A DNA stretch of 64,000 nt from Lujinxingia vulgaris (GTDB lineage: Bacteria; Myxococcota_A; Bradymonadia; Bradymonadales; Bradymonadaceae). Both the position numbers and the translations under genes were made by a program. The notes under the pieces are model-generated. The model had not been told where the DNA came from. It did not search any database and saw only the letters and a list, made by a program, of their open reading frames with translations. Of the stretch, positions 40,679 to 52,181 are shown in pieces (within the stretch, counting starts at the first letter, position 1; each line of letters starts with the position of its first letter). The stretch covers positions 744,001 to 808,000 of the forward strand of contig NZ_VOSM01000001.1 in NCBI RefSeq assembly GCF_007997015.1, read 5' to 3'.

Positions 40679-41437
40679 ATGCTACTGCAAGTCAAAGATC
40701 TACGAGCCACGGTTGGCGACGAGACGATCCTCAAAGGTGTCAACCTCACCGTGAATCCCGGAGAAGTGCACGCGATCATGGGCCCTAACGGCAGCGGCAA
40801 AAGCACGCTGACCAAGGTCCTCGCTGGCCACCCCTCCTACGAAGTCACCGGCGGCGAAGTCACCTTCGAGGGCAACGACCTCTTTGAGCTTGAAGCCGAC
40901 GAGCGCGCCCGCGCCGGACTCTTCCTGGCCTTCCAGTACCCGGTCGAAGTCCCCGGCGTCACCAACGCCGCCTTCCTCCGTCAGGCCTACAACGCCAAAC
41001 AGACCGCCAACGGCCTCGATGAGCTCGACCCGCTGGAGTTCGACGACTACGTCCGCGAGCGCATGAAGCTCGTCGAGATGGATCCGGCCTTTCTCAACCG
41101 CAGCGTCAACGTTGGCTTCTCCGGTGGGGAGAAAAAGCGCAACGAAATCCTGCAGATGGCCGTGCTTAACCCCCGCGTCGCCCTCCTCGACGAGACCGAC
41201 AGCGGTCTGGACATCGACGCGCTGCGCGTGGTCGCCAACGGCATCAACGCCCTCTCCAACGAAGGTAACGCCGTGGTGCTCGTGACCCACTACCAGCGCC
41301 TCCTCAACTACGTGCAGCCTGACTACGTTCACGTCATGGCCGGCGGTCAGCTCGTCAAGTCCGGCGGCAAAGAGCTCGCCCTTGAGCTCGAAGAGCGTGG
41401 CTACGACTGGATCCTGGAAGAGCAAGGAGCGGCATGA
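40679..41437 (+). CDS. sufC: Fe-S cluster assembly ATPase SufC
   Basis: ABC-type ATPase of the SufBCD complex, driving conformational change of the SufB-SufD pair. At 252 residues it is standard. Walker [10 protein letters not shown], signature [14 protein letters not shown], Walker [16 protein letters not shown] and the switch His in [10 protein letters not shown] are all present. The Q-loop region ([11 protein letters not shown]) carries the Suf-specific sequence. sufD overlaps it by four bases (ATGA), so SufC and SufD are translationally coupled. Confidence 0.98.
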   Translation: MLLQVKDLRATVGDETILKGVNLTVNPGEVHAIMGPNGSGKSTLTKVLAGHPSYEVTGGEVTFEGNDLFELEADERARAGLFLAFQYPVEVPGVTNAAFLRQAYNAKQTANGLDELDPLEFDDYVRERMKLVEMDPAFLNRSVNVGFSGGEKKRNEILQMAVLNPRVALLDETDSGLDIDALRVVANGINALSNEGNAVVLVTHYQRLLNYVQPDYVHVMAGGQLVKSGGKELALELEERGYDWILEEQGAA

Positions 41438-42771
41438 GCGCGCTAAAAAACACCACAGAGCAGCACCCCTTCATCGGTGAGTCGCTCGCTCAGCCCGGCC
41501 CCCTGGCAGACCAGGGGCTCCCCGGCTGGTGGGCGGCGTTGCGCACCGAATCGCTCGGGCGCATCACCTCCATCGACGTGCCCACTTCCCGTCATGAGGA
41601 GTGGCGCTTCATCAAGCCGGCCACCATCTTCGACACGGAGTTCATCTCTCCGGACGACGTCAGCTTCGAGCCCGACGATGAGGCCATCGACGCCATCAAG
41701 CTCGCCGAAGACTGCGCCGCGACGCTCGTCTACATCAACGGGCGCTTCGACAGCACCCGCTCCTCGGTGGCCGAGCTGCCCGAAGGCGTCGTGATCGCCG
41801 ACTGGAGCCAGATCCTCGACCACGACCAGATCGATACTCTGGCGGAGTATGTCGGCACCAACGACTACTTCAACAACGACGTCTTCTACGAAGTTAACAC
41901 CGCCCAGTTTGGTCACGGCGCGGTCGTGCTCGTGCCTCGCGGCAAGGTCGTCGAGAAGCCGATCCACCTGCTCTTTCTCACCACCGGTGAGAAGGGCGCG
42001 GTGCACGCCAACCCCCGAAACCTCATCGTCGCCGGAGAGAGCGCACAGCTCACTGTGGTCGAGGAGTACCGCGGGGCAGGGGAGGGCGCCTACCTCAACA
42101 ACGTTGTCGACGAAGTTATCGTCGGCGCCAACGCCGACGTGAAGCACTTTAAAGTGCAGCGCGAATCCACCGACGCCTTCCACGTCGCTCGTAACCTGGT
42201 GACCTTGTCTCAAGACGCCCGCTACATCTCCACGGCCGTCACCCTGGGCGCGGCGCTCTCCCGCAACGACTCCTACGCCCGCTACGTCGGTCAGAACATC
42301 GACTGCACCCTCGACGGGCTCGCACTCGTGCGCGGCAACCAGGTCGCCGACACCCACACCGCCATCGACCACGCGCTGCCCAACTCGCGCAGCTACCAGC
42401 TCCACAAGACCATCGTGGACGACCGTGCCCACACGGTGTTCAACGGTAAGATTTTTGTCCGCGAGGACGCCCAGAACACCCGCTCCGAGCAGCTCAACCA
42501 GAACCTCATCCTCTCGGCTCGGGGTCACGTCGACACCAAGCCCCAGCTTGAGATTCTAGCCGACGATGTCGTCTGCTCCCACGGCGCCACCGTCGGGCAA
42601 CTCGAAGACGAGCAGCTCTTCTACTTGCAGAGCCGCGGCATCGACGAGGCGAAGGCACGCAACCTTCTCACCTTTGCCTTCGCCGCCGAAGTCATCGAGA
42701 CCATCACCGTCGCATCGGTGCGCGAATCCCTGGCCGACGCCGTGATCGCCTCCACCGACACCGGGCTCTAA
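41434..42771 (+). CDS. sufD: Fe-S cluster assembly protein SufD
   Basis: Partner of SufB in the scaffold complex, 445 residues. The N-terminal alpha-helical part is followed by the beta-helix ([39 protein letters not shown]). The conserved segment [20 protein letters not shown] and [20 protein letters not shown] near the C terminus are hallmark SufD motifs, including the His involved in cluster formation. The start is GTG/ATG-type overlapping sufC by four bases. The order BCDS is the common bacterial arrangement. Confidence 0.97.
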   Translation: MSALKNTTEQHPFIGESLAQPGPLADQGLPGWWAALRTESLGRITSIDVPTSRHEEWRFIKPATIFDTEFISPDDVSFEPDDEAIDAIKLAEDCAATLVYINGRFDSTRSSVAELPEGVVIADWSQILDHDQIDTLAEYVGTNDYFNNDVFYEVNTAQFGHGAVVLVPRGKVVEKPIHLLFLTTGEKGAVHANPRNLIVAGESAQLTVVEEYRGAGEGAYLNNVVDEVIVGANADVKHFKVQRESTDAFHVARNLVTLSQDARYISTAVTLGAALSRNDSYARYVGQNIDCTLDGLALVRGNQVADTHTAIDHALPNSRSYQLHKTIVDDRAHTVFNGKIFVREDAQNTRSEQLNQNLILSARGHVDTKPQLEILADDVVCSHGATVGQLEDEQLFYLQSRGIDEAKARNLLTFAFAAEVIETITVASVRESLADAVIASTDTGL

Positions 42772-42780
42772 GCAACACAC

Positions 42781-42804
42781 GGGCCCGGGCAGCCGCCCGG
42801 GCCC
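42781..42804 (+). other. Perfect GC hairpin between sufD and sufS
   Basis: gggcccgggc (42781-42790) and gcccgggccc (42795-42804) form a 10-bp stem with a 4-base loop, in the 45-base gap and directly before the sufS ribosome-binding GAGG. No T-run. An attenuation, processing or stability role is inferred. Confidence 0.6.
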
Positions 42805-42816
42805 AACGAGGTAAAG

Positions 42817-44061
42817 ATGTCCGCACAACCCACCGCTCTCAGTCGCTCCTGGGAGGAGGTCCGCGCCGACTTCCCCATCCTGGCGCAGTCGATCCACGGC
42901 CACCCGCTGGCCTACCTCGACACCGCCGCCTCCGCGCAGATGCCCCAACAGGTCATCGACCGGCTGGTCTGGTACCACAGCACGCTGCACTCCAACGTGC
43001 ACCGCGGCGTCCACACCCTGAGCCAGCGCGCCACCCAGGCCTTCGAAGACGTACGCCTCAAGGTCAAGAATCTGCTCAACGCGCGCTCGCTCAAAGAGTG
43101 CATCTTTACCGGCGGCACCACCGACGCCATCAACCTCGTGGCGCATAGCTTCGGTAAGGCCTTCCTGAAAGAGGGCGACCGCGTGCTCCTCTCCGCGCTG
43201 GAGCACCACGCCAACATCGTCCCCTGGCAGCGCATCTGCGAAGAGGTCGGCGCCTCTATCGACGTCATCCCCATCAACGACCGCGGCGAACTGATCCTCG
43301 ACGGGCTCGACGACCTGCTCACCGAGCGCACCCGCATCGTCGGCGTGAACCACGTCTCCAACGCGCTCGGCACCGTCAATCCCATCGAAGAGATCATCGC
43401 CCGCGCCCACGCCCGCGACATCCCGGTGCTCATTGATGGCGCCCAGGCCGTCGCCCATATGAAAGTCGACGTGCAGGCCCTCGACGCCGACTTCTACGCC
43501 TTCTCCTCCCACAAGCTCTGCGGCCCCACCGGCATCGGTGTCCTCTACGGCAAAGAGCACTGGCTCGAGAAGATGCCGCCCTACAGAAGCGGCGGCGACA
43601 TGATCCTCAACGTCAGCTGGGAAGGCACCACCTACAACGGACTCCCTCACAAGTTCGAAGCTGGCACCCCCTCCATCGCCGCAGGTGTGGGCATGGGCGC
43701 GGCCATCGACTACCTCCAGGAGCTCGGCTTCGAGCGCATCGCCGCCCGCGAGGCCGAACTCCTCGACAAGGCCACCGAGCGCCTCAGCGCCATCCCCGGC
43801 GTGCGCCTCATCGGCACCGCCGAACACAAGGCCTCCGTCCTCTCCTTCGACATCGAAGGCGTCCACCCCCACGACATCGGCTCCATCCTCGACAGCGAGG
43901 GCGTCGCCATCCGCGCCGGGCACCACTGCGCCCAGCCCGTCATGACTCGCCTCGGAGTGCCGGCCACCGCCCGCGCTTCCTTCGCATTTTACAACGACGA
44001 CCAGGACATCGACCGCCTCGTCGCCGGCATTTACTCGGTCAAGGAGATCTTCGGCGTATGA
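42817..44061 (+). CDS. sufS: Cysteine desulfurase SufS
   Basis: PLP enzyme removing sulfur from cysteine and handing it to SufU. At 414 residues it matches group II desulfurases. The PLP lysine is about residue 233 in FSSHKLCGPTGIGVLYG, and the catalytic Cys about 371 in RAGHHCAQPVM with the short group II loop. Other landmarks are YLDTAASAQMPQQVIDRL and FTGGTTDAINLVAHSFGK. Its stop overlaps the sufU start by four bases, which fits the need for equal amounts of enzyme and acceptor. Confidence 0.97.
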   Translation: MSAQPTALSRSWEEVRADFPILAQSIHGHPLAYLDTAASAQMPQQVIDRLVWYHSTLHSNVHRGVHTLSQRATQAFEDVRLKVKNLLNARSLKECIFTGGTTDAINLVAHSFGKAFLKEGDRVLLSALEHHANIVPWQRICEEVGASIDVIPINDRGELILDGLDDLLTERTRIVGVNHVSNALGTVNPIEEIIARAHARDIPVLIDGAQAVAHMKVDVQALDADFYAFSSHKLCGPTGIGVLYGKEHWLEKMPPYRSGGDMILNVSWEGTTYNGLPHKFEAGTPSIAAGVGMGAAIDYLQELGFERIAAREAELLDKATERLSAIPGVRLIGTAEHKASVLSFDIEGVHPHDIGSILDSEGVAIRAGHHCAQPVMTRLGVPATARASFAFYNDDQDIDRLVAGIYSVKEIFGV

Positions 44062-44534
44062 GTGATATGCGCGCGCTCTACCAGGAGGTGATCCTGGATC
44101 ATAATCGCAACCCTCGTAACTTCGGTCCCCTCGAAGGCGCCAACCGCGTCGCCCAGGGAACCAACCCTCTCTGCGGGGACAACTACACCATCTACGCTCG
44201 CGTCAACGACGACAACATCGTCGAAGCCGTCGGCTTTGAGGGCAGCGGCTGCGCCATCTCCAAGGCCGCAGCCTCCATGATGACCACCCGCATCAAGGGC
44301 AAAAAGGTCGAGTCCGCCGAGCAACTCATCGAAGAGTTCCGAGCCATGCTCACCGGCGAACTCGACATGCAGGGCGACCACAGCCTCGGCCACCTCACGG
44401 TCTTCGAGGGCGTCGCCCAGCTTCCCCAGCGCGTCAAATGCGCCGTGCTCCCCTGGCACGCCATGAACGCCGCCCTCGAAGGCGACGAAGTGACCTCCAC
44501 CGAGGGCGACTCGGACATCTGGAGCAAGGAGTAA
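44058..44534 (+). CDS. sufU: SufU-type zinc-dependent sulfurtransferase
   Basis: IscU-like acceptor that takes persulfide sulfur from SufS, replacing SufE in many bacteria. The 158-residue product begins MSDMRALYQEVILDHNRNPR. Conserved Cys lie at about 39 (NPLCGDNY), 65 (GSGCAISKAAASMM) and 128 (RVKCAVLPWHAM), with Asp after the first Cys, the SufU zinc site. A SufU-specific insertion sits between the second and third Cys (KGKKVESAEQLIEEFRAML). It is translationally coupled to sufS, and the Nfu gene follows after three bases. Confidence 0.96.
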   Translation: MSDMRALYQEVILDHNRNPRNFGPLEGANRVAQGTNPLCGDNYTIYARVNDDNIVEAVGFEGSGCAISKAAASMMTTRIKGKKVESAEQLIEEFRAMLTGELDMQGDHSLGHLTVFEGVAQLPQRVKCAVLPWHAMNAALEGDEVTSTEGDSDIWSKE

Positions 44535-44537
44535 CCC

Positions 44538-45107
44538 ATGAAAATCGCCGAGATTGAGCCCACTCCCAACCCCAACGCCATGAAGTTCGTCCTCACCGAG
44601 GCCGTCACCCACGGCTTCGTGACCCGCTCCTTTGAGGACTTCAACCAGGCGTCGGCTGTCCCCCTGGCCAAAGCGATCTTCGAGATCGACCACGTCATCA
44701 GCGTCTATTTCGCCGACCGCTGGATCACCGTCACCCAGGATGGCGGCGCCGACTGGTCGCAGCTCCTGCGCGCCGTCGCCGAACCCATCCGCGCCGCCAG
44801 CTTCGCCGACGCCAACCCCGAGGGCGGCCTCTCCGTCAGCGGTGACGACACCGATGACTCCGACTTGCCGGGCATGGACGACCCTCGCCTGCCCATGATC
44901 CGCGAAACCATCGACGAGCACATCATGCCCTTCCTCGCCGGCGACGGCGGCGGCCTCAAGATCATGGGCCTTGTCGATAACCAGCTCCTCGTGCGCTACG
45001 AGGGCGCCTGCGGCACCTGCCCCGCCTCCATGACCGGCACCCTCCTGGCCATCGAGAATCTACTCCAGGTCGAGGTCGACCCTGAGCTCTACGTCGCCAC
45101 CGTCTGA
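44538..45107 (+). CDS. Nfu-type Fe-S carrier with N-terminal Nfu_N domain
   Basis: Late-acting Fe-S carrier of 189 residues. The N-terminal Nfu_N domain is recognisable by EPTPNPNAMKFVLTE and IFEIDHVISVYFADRWITVT. An acidic linker (SGDDTDDSDLPGMDDPRL) joins it to the C-terminal NifU-like domain, whose cluster ligands are Cys 158 and Cys 161 in EGACGTCPAS. The domain order matches mitochondrial NFU1-type and many bacterial Nfu proteins, and differs from E. coli NfuA. It closes the suf operon three bases after sufU. Confidence 0.94.
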   Translation: MKIAEIEPTPNPNAMKFVLTEAVTHGFVTRSFEDFNQASAVPLAKAIFEIDHVISVYFADRWITVTQDGGADWSQLLRAVAEPIRAASFADANPEGGLSVSGDDTDDSDLPGMDDPRLPMIRETIDEHIMPFLAGDGGGLKIMGLVDNQLLVRYEGACGTCPASMTGTLLAIENLLQVEVDPELYVATV

Positions 45108-45136
45108 GCGACTCCACAGCGAAGCACACCCATCTT

Positions 45137-45163
45137 CGAGGCCACCCCACCCGGGTGGCCTCG
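45137..45163 (+). terminator. Hairpin at the end of the suf operon, probable terminator
   Basis: Perfect 11-bp inverted repeat cgaggccaccc (45137-45147) and gggtggcctcg (45153-45163) with a 5-base loop, 30 bases past the last stop. The following ttgcgtt is only weakly T-rich. Confidence 0.55.
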
Positions 45164-45191
45164 TTGCGTTGAATCTTCCCCCCGCTGAGAC

Positions 45192-45236
45192 TTGTCAATC
45201 GCCCCCCACCTTTGTTTTAGTGCCCCCAACTTTGTT
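45192..45236 (+). promoter_or_regulatory. Candidate icmF promoter with paired 14-bp direct repeats
   Basis: TTGTCA (45192-45197), 17 bases, TTTTAG (45215-45220). Two repeats, cccccacctttgtt (45203-45216) and cccccaactttgtt (45223-45236), agree at 13 of 14 positions and are spaced exactly 20 bases, two helical turns. They flank and overlap the -10, suggesting a regulator site. Confidence 0.45.
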
Positions 45237-45296
45237 GGCTTCGCCGCCCCTCCCGGCGGCACCATCCTTCGACCCCCTCTCAGCCCGGATGAGACC

Positions 45297-48200
45297 ATGA
45301 GCGTCCACGCCCTCGCACCCGACACGGTCAACACCCCCATCTCCCTGACCCACGCCGTGCGTTTTGTGACCGCCGCCAGCCTCTTCGACGGCCACGACGC
45401 CGCCATCAACGTCATGCGCCGCATCCTCCAGGCCTCCGGCGCCGAGGTCATCCACCTGGGCCACAACCGCTCCGTCAACGAGATCGTCAACGCCGCCATC
45501 GCCGAAGACGCCCAGGGCATCGCCATCAGCAGCTACCAGGGCGGGCACGTCGAGTTCTTCAAATACATGGTCGACCTCCTCAAAGAACGCGGCGCCTCCC
45601 ACATCAAAGTCTTCGGCGGGGGCGGCGGTGTCATCGTCCCCGAAGAGATCGCCGAGCTCGAAGCCTACGGTGTCCAGAAGATTTTTAGCCCCGAAGACGG
45701 CCGCCGCCTCGGCCTCCAGGGCATGATCAACCACATGCTCGAACTCACCGACTACGACCCGGTCGCCCGCGTAGGCATCGCCGACCCCGCAGACGTCACC
45801 TCCGCTCGCCCCGGCGCCCTGGCACGTGCCATCACCATGGCAGAGCAGGGCCGCCTGGGTGAACTCAGCCTCCCCGCCCCCGACACCTTAGCCCCGGTCC
45901 TGGGCATCACCGGCACCGGCGGGGCAGGCAAGAGCAGCCTCACCGACGAACTCATCCGCCGCTTTTTGATGGACTTCGACGACCGCCGCATCGCCCTCAT
46001 CTGCGTCGACCCCTCCCGCCGCAAAACCGGCGGCGCGCTCCTGGGCGACCGCATCCGCATGAACGCCATCGACGACGACCGCGTCTACATGCGCTCGCTC
46101 GCCACCCGCGGCTCCAGGGGCGAAGTCTCCGACGCACTCGCCGACGCCATCGCTGTCGTACAGTCCGCCGGCTTCGACCTCATCATCGTCGAGACCAGCG
46201 GCATCGGGCAGGGCGACGCCGACATCGTCGACTACGCCGACTGCTCCCTCTATGTCATGACCAACGAGTTCGGTGCACACACCCAGCTCGAGAAGATCGG
46301 CATGCTCGACTACGCCGACTTCGTCGCCATCAACAAGTTCGAGAAAGCCGGCAGCGAAGACGCCCTCCGCGCCGTCCGCAAGCAGCTCCGCCGCAACCGC
46401 CAGATTTCCTACGACATCCCCGACGATGACGTCCCCGTCTTCGGCACCATCGCCAGCCAGTTCGGTGATACCGGCGTCAGCGCCCTCTACCACGCCCTGG
46501 CCACACGCTTCTTCGGTGCCTTTGACTCCCGCTGGAACTTCGACGGCCCCATCAGCCAGAAGACCCACACCATCATCCCCGCCGACCGCACCCGCTACCT
46601 GGCCGACATCGCCAGCACCTGCCGCGGCTACCGCGCCTGGGCCGAATCCCAGGCCGACATCGCCACCAAGCTCTACCAGCTCGACGGCGCCGCAAAGCTC
46701 CTCGGCGAAGACAACGCCGAAGCCCTCTTCACCCACCGAGACGAACTTGAAGACCGCCTCGACCGCCGCACCCGGAAGCTCCTCGACGGCTGGGAAGACC
46801 TCAAAGCCCGCTACGCCGGCGACCACTTCGAGGTCCAGATCCGCGACAAGGTCCGCCGCTTTGAGCTGACCTCCACCTCCCTCTCCGGTTCCAAGATCCG
46901 CCGCGTCTCCCTGCCGCGCTTCCAGGACTGGGGCGATATCGTCCGCTGGCAACTCCTCGAAAACGTCCCCGGGGAGTTTCCCTTCACCGCCGGCGTCTTC
47001 AACTTCAAGCGCCGCGACGAAGAGCCCAAGCGCATGTTCGCCGGTGAAGGCACCCCCGAGCGCACCAACAAACGCTTCCACTACCTCTGCGAGGGCGAAG
47101 CCGCCAACCGCCTCTCCACCGCCTTCGACTCCGTGACCCTCTACGGCGAAGACCCCGATCTTCGCCCCGACATCTACGGAAAAGTTGGAAACTCCGGCGT
47201 CAGCGTCTGCACCCTCGACGACATGAAGCGCCTCTACGACGGCTTCGACCTCTGCGCCCCCAACACCAGCGTCTCCATGACCATCAACGGTCCGGCGCCC
47301 ATCATCCTGGCCATGTTCCTCAACACCGCCATCGACCAGCAGGTCGACGCCTTCACAGAACGCGAGGGCAGGGCGCCCACCGACGACGAGCGCGCCGACA
47401 TCGCCGAAAACGCCCTCAAGGTCGTCCGCGGCACCGTCCAGGCCGACATCCTCAAGGAAGACCAGGCCCAGAACACCTGCATCTTCTCCACCGAATTCGC
47501 CCTCAAGATGATGGGCGACATCCAGGAGTACTTCGTCGACCACAGGGTCCGAAATTATTACTCCGTCTCCATCAGCGGCTACCACATCGCTGAGGCCGGC
47601 GCGAACCCCATCAGCCAGCTCGCCTTCACCCTCGCCAACGGCTTCACCTTCGTCGAGTACTACCTGGCGCGGGGCATGAACATCGACGACTTCGCCCCCA
47701 ACCTCTCCTTCTTCTTCTCCAACGGTATGGACCCCGAGTACACCGTGCTCGGTCGCGTCGCACGCCGCATCTGGGCCGTCGCCATGCGCGAGCGCTACGG
47801 CGCCAACGAGCGCTCCCAGAAGCTCAAATACCACATCCAGACCTCCGGACGCTCCCTGCACGCCCAGGAGATCCAGTTCAACGACATCCGCACCACCCTT
47901 CAGGCCCTGCTGGCTCTCTTCGACAACTGCAACAGCCTCCACACCAACGCCTTTGACGAAGCCATCACCACCCCCACCGAGGCCAGCGTCCGCCGCGCCA
48001 TGGCCATCCAGATGATCATCAACCGCGAGTTCGGCCTCTCCATGAACGAAAACCCCTGGCAGGGTTCCTTTGTCATCGACGAACTCACCGACCTCGTCGA
48101 AGAAGCCGTCCTCCAGGAGTTCGAGGCCATCAGCCGCCGCGGCGGCGTCCTCGGCGCTATGGAGACCCAGTACCAGCGCTCCAAGATCCAGGATGAGTCC

Positions 48201-48533
48201 ATCCACTACGAACTCAAAAAGCACTCCGGCGAACTCCCCATCATCGGCGTCAACACCTTCTTAGCCCCCGAAGGCATCGACGACGGCGACGGCATCAAAC
48301 TCGAGCTGATCCGCTCCACCACCGAAGAAAAACAAACCCAGCTCGACAACCTCGCCAGCTTCAAATCCTCCCACGACGCTCAGACCGACGCTGCCCTCCA
48401 ACGCCTCAAAGAGGTCGCACTCGGCGACGGCAACATCTTCGATGAGCTTATGCGCACCGTCCGCGTCGCAAGCCTCGGGCAAATCACCCGCGCCCTCTAT
48501 GAGGTCGGCGGCCAGTACCGCCGCTCCATGTAA
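45297..48533 (+). CDS. icmF: Fused isobutyryl-CoA mutase IcmF
   Basis: Coenzyme B12 enzyme interconverting isobutyryl-CoA and n-butyryl-CoA, with its own G-protein chaperone. I use ATG 45297 ([20 protein letters not shown]), giving 1078 residues. Order: B12-binding domain with DGHDAAI (ligand His about 33), MeaB-like GTPase with P-loop [12 protein letters not shown] near 203, linker, then the mutase barrel. The residue equivalent to Tyr89 of methylmalonyl-CoA mutase is Phe, about 581 (RMFAGEG). The one equivalent to Arg207 is Gln, about 725, ten residues after the Gln of [10 protein letters not shown]. This Phe/Gln pair marks isobutyryl- rather than methylmalonyl-CoA specificity. The conserved [12 protein letters not shown] is present. 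The gene lies 189 bases after the suf operon. Confidence 0.95.
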   Translation: MSVHALAPDTVNTPISLTHAVRFVTAASLFDGHDAAINVMRRILQASGAEVIHLGHNRSVNEIVNAAIAEDAQGIAISSYQGGHVEFFKYMVDLLKERGASHIKVFGGGGGVIVPEEIAELEAYGVQKIFSPEDGRRLGLQGMINHMLELTDYDPVARVGIADPADVTSARPGALARAITMAEQGRLGELSLPAPDTLAPVLGITGTGGAGKSSLTDELIRRFLMDFDDRRIALICVDPSRRKTGGALLGDRIRMNAIDDDRVYMRSLATRGSRGEVSDALADAIAVVQSAGFDLIIVETSGIGQGDADIVDYADCSLYVMTNEFGAHTQLEKIGMLDYADFVAINKFEKAGSEDALRAVRKQLRRNRQISYDIPDDDVPVFGTIASQFGDTGVSALYHALATRFFGAFDSRWNFDGPISQKTHTIIPADRTRYLADIASTCRGYRAWAESQADIATKLYQLDGAAKLLGEDNAEALFTHRDELEDRLDRRTRKLLDGWEDLKARYAGDHFEVQIRDKVRRFELTSTSLSGSKIRRVSLPRFQDWGDIVRWQLLENVPGEFPFTAGVFNFKRRDEEPKRMFAGEGTPERTNKRFHYLCEGEAANRLSTAFDSVTLYGEDPDLRPDIYGKVGNSGVSVCTLDDMKRLYDGFDLCAPNTSVSMTINGPAPIILAMFLNTAIDQQVDAFTEREGRAPTDDERADIAENALKVVRGTVQADILKEDQAQNTCIFSTEFALKMMGDIQEYFVDHRVRNYYSVSISGYHIAEAGANPISQLAFTLANGFTFVEYYLARGMNIDDFAPNLSFFFSNGMDPEYTVLGRVARRIWAVAMRERYGANERSQKLKYHIQTSGRSLHAQEIQFNDIRTTLQALLALFDNCNSLHTNAFDEAITTPTEASVRRAMAIQMIINREFGLSMNENPWQGSFVIDELTDLVEEAVLQEFEAISRRGGVLGAMETQYQRSKIQDESIHYELKKHSGELPIIGVNTFLAPEGIDDGDGIKLELIRSTTEEKQTQLDNLASFKSSHDAQTDAALQRLKEVALGDGNIFDELMRTVRVASLGQITRALYEVGGQYRRSM

Positions 48534-48582
48534 CGGCCCCCCGTCACCCGCATCACCCCACCCACGCACACACCCGAACACC

Positions 48583-48600
48583 TCCCCCCGCCCGGGGGGA
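48583..48600 (+). other. Short GC hairpin just before the ABC-F gene
   Basis: tccccccg (48583-48590) pairs with cgggggga (48593-48600) across a 2-base gap (probably 7 bp with a 4-base loop). It ends 2 bases before the GAGG ribosome-binding site, so it could limit translation start of the ABC-F gene. Confidence 0.4.
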
Positions 48601-48611
48601 CATGAGGCTCT

Positions 48612-50510
<1,899 letters not shown>

Positions 50511-50827
50511 CCCCGCTTCAAGCCCCGGGCTCCACGCCCCTGGCCGGAGCTACCCCTCCATAAACAAAAATCGACTTGACCAGGCGTCTTCCGCGCTCAG
50601 ACTCCCCCCACTTCTTTCTCGATGTGGCGGGAGGGCGACGCGTGGCCGCCTCCCCCGTCTTCAGGTCGAAGCCCCTCGAAAGGGCGTTGGCTTCACACAT
50701 CTCCGTCGCAAGCGCTCTGCCTTGCGATGCCGTCGGGGACCTCAACGCACCCCGGGCATGCCGTCGACCATGCCCCCGCCGCGCTGACCTCGAGCCCCCA
50801 CCGGGCTCCTTTCCCGACGGAGACACC
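50511..50827 (+). other. Intergenic region upstream of the helical hypothetical gene
   Basis: No gene is supported in these 317 bases; an in-frame extension of the next gene here is Arg/Pro-rich. A possible -35 TTGACC at 50576-50581 lacks a good -10. GGAG stands 7 bases before ATG 50828. Confidence 0.5.
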
Positions 50828-51631
50828 ATGTTCGATACCCTCTGGAGTTCGCTCAACCTCTACCAGCAGCCCAACGGCAGCATGTCCTTCTGCATCACAG
50901 ACATCGAAGAGAAAGCCTGCGACGCCGGCCTCGACGAGGTCTGCTCCCGCGCTGAGAGCGCCCTCGAAGCCTGCGCTCACTCCCAACTCCTCGACGACCA
51001 GTGGGCGAACTCCGGCCAGACCGGCCTGCCTTCCCGCGCAGACGCCGTCAAAACCAGCGCCCTCATCGCCCGCACCCTCTCCCAGATCCACGACGTCTGC
51101 CAGACCTTCGGCTCCCAGCACCGCGATACGCCCCGTAAACTCGCCGCCATCGAAGTGCTCAGGGTCGCCTTCCCACGCGGTGTTCGCCCCGTCGTCGCCT
51201 CGCGCCTGGAGGAGCAGCTCGCCGCCTACGACCTCCTCATCCAACGCCTCCAGCGCGACCTCCACGTCCAACTCGGCGCCGTCGGCATCACCGACCTCGT
51301 CGCGGACCTCATCACCTACAAAACCGACTTCGCACGCCAACTCGCTGTCCATGACGACGTCCTCTCCTTCGAGCGTGTCAACAGCGCCCGGCACGCCGCA
51401 CGCGAAGCCTTCGCCGCCGTCATCATCCAGGTCCTCGCCAGCACCCTCGATCAACCCGAACTCCGCGCAAGCCTCTTAGCCTCCCTCCGAGACCAGCAGG
51501 CCCGCATCGCCATTCACCACCGCCGCCGCGGCAAAAACGTCACCCCCGACGACCACGACATCGACATCATCGAGCTCCCCACCAAACCTGAGGATGACCT
51601 CGACCTCCCTGACGCGCCCGACGCTGAATAA
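50828..51631 (+). CDS. Hypothetical all-helical protein with acidic tail
   Basis: Unrecognised. ATG 50828 (MFDTLWSSLNLYQQPNGSMS) has a GGAG upstream, giving 267 residues. No signal peptide, lipobox or membrane helix. Residues about 25-225 read as long amphipathic helices (SALIARTLSQIHDVCQTFGS, RLEEQLAAYDLLIQRLQRDL, AREAFAAVIIQVLASTLDQP). Five Cys occur in the first 100 residues, too scattered for an obvious metal site. A short basic patch (IHHRRRGKNV) is followed by a strongly acidic C-terminal tail rich in Asp, Pro and Glu. It ends with a terminator and lies next to the giant TPR gene, but the 658-base gap and terminator make cotranscription unlikely. Confidence 0.8.
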   Translation: MFDTLWSSLNLYQQPNGSMSFCITDIEEKACDAGLDEVCSRAESALEACAHSQLLDDQWANSGQTGLPSRADAVKTSALIARTLSQIHDVCQTFGSQHRDTPRKLAAIEVLRVAFPRGVRPVVASRLEEQLAAYDLLIQRLQRDLHVQLGAVGITDLVADLITYKTDFARQLAVHDDVLSFERVNSARHAAREAFAAVIIQVLASTLDQPELRASLLASLRDQQARIAIHHRRRGKNVTPDDHDIDIIELPTKPEDDLDLPDAPDAE

Positions 51632-51663
51632 GGGCCAACCACCGCAAGCGTAAGCAGCACTCC

Positions 51664-51695
51664 GACGCCGGGCATCCGCCCGGCGTCTTTTTTTT
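51664..51695 (+). terminator. Intrinsic terminator of the helical hypothetical gene
   Basis: Perfect 10-bp stem gacgccgggc (51664-51673) and gcccggcgtc (51678-51687), 4-base loop, followed by T8 (51688-51695). Confidence 0.93.
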
Positions 51696-51855
51696 GCCCC
51701 CGTCTTCACACGACCCAACCCAACCTGCCCGCACCTCGCACCCAACCCTCCCTCGCTCCCTTCACCGCACCCCGGCCGCCGCACCCGACCCACACCTTGA
51801 CCCCTCGCCGACCTGCTAACTTTTGCAGGTTATCCCTCATTCGGGGGCATGATCC

Positions 51856-51941
51856 ACCCCTCCGGGTGGGACTCGACCCTCAGCCTGACCCCTCCCACAC
51901 CCCTCCGGGTGGGACTCGACCCCCGGCCTGACCCCTCCCAC
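51856..51941 (+). repeat. Tandem 43-bp repeat, two copies
   Basis: Units 51856-51898 and 51899-51941 differ at only two positions. Each contains ccctccgggtggg, able to form a small CACCC/GGGTG hairpin, and the copies continue as a decayed partial third (acctctcc). Function unknown. Confidence 0.85.
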
Positions 51942-52151
51942 ACCTCTCCTCATCACTCGCTACACCGAGCGCTCCCCATCGCCTGACCCCACGCCTCTCA
52001 CCTCACCACCGGCCGTCCACACCCATCACCTCTCACCACCTCACTCCACCCCCGGCGCTCCGACTCTCCTTCCCCTCACCCTCCCACTCCCCATTCAGGC
52101 CACCTTTTCGCTACGTCTTGTAACCGCACCTCTTTCATCACGCCGACCGCC

Positions 52152-52181
52152 TTGCCGCACTCCCGCTTTGATTGCTACATT
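52152..52181 (+). promoter_or_regulatory. Candidate promoter of the giant TPR gene
   Basis: TTGCCG (52152-52157), 18 bases, TACATT (52176-52181). It would leave a leader of about 100 bases before ATG 52290. Match is moderate and unverified. Confidence 0.4.

Noticed and set aside
45888-48224. A 778-codon minus-strand frame opposite icmF
   Set aside because: The Val/Gly/Asp/Glu-rich translation is the mirror of icmF codons; icmF carries all conserved motifs.
51856-51941. 43-bp repeats considered as a CRISPR array
   Set aside because: The two copies are directly adjacent with no spacer between them, and no cas gene is in the window.
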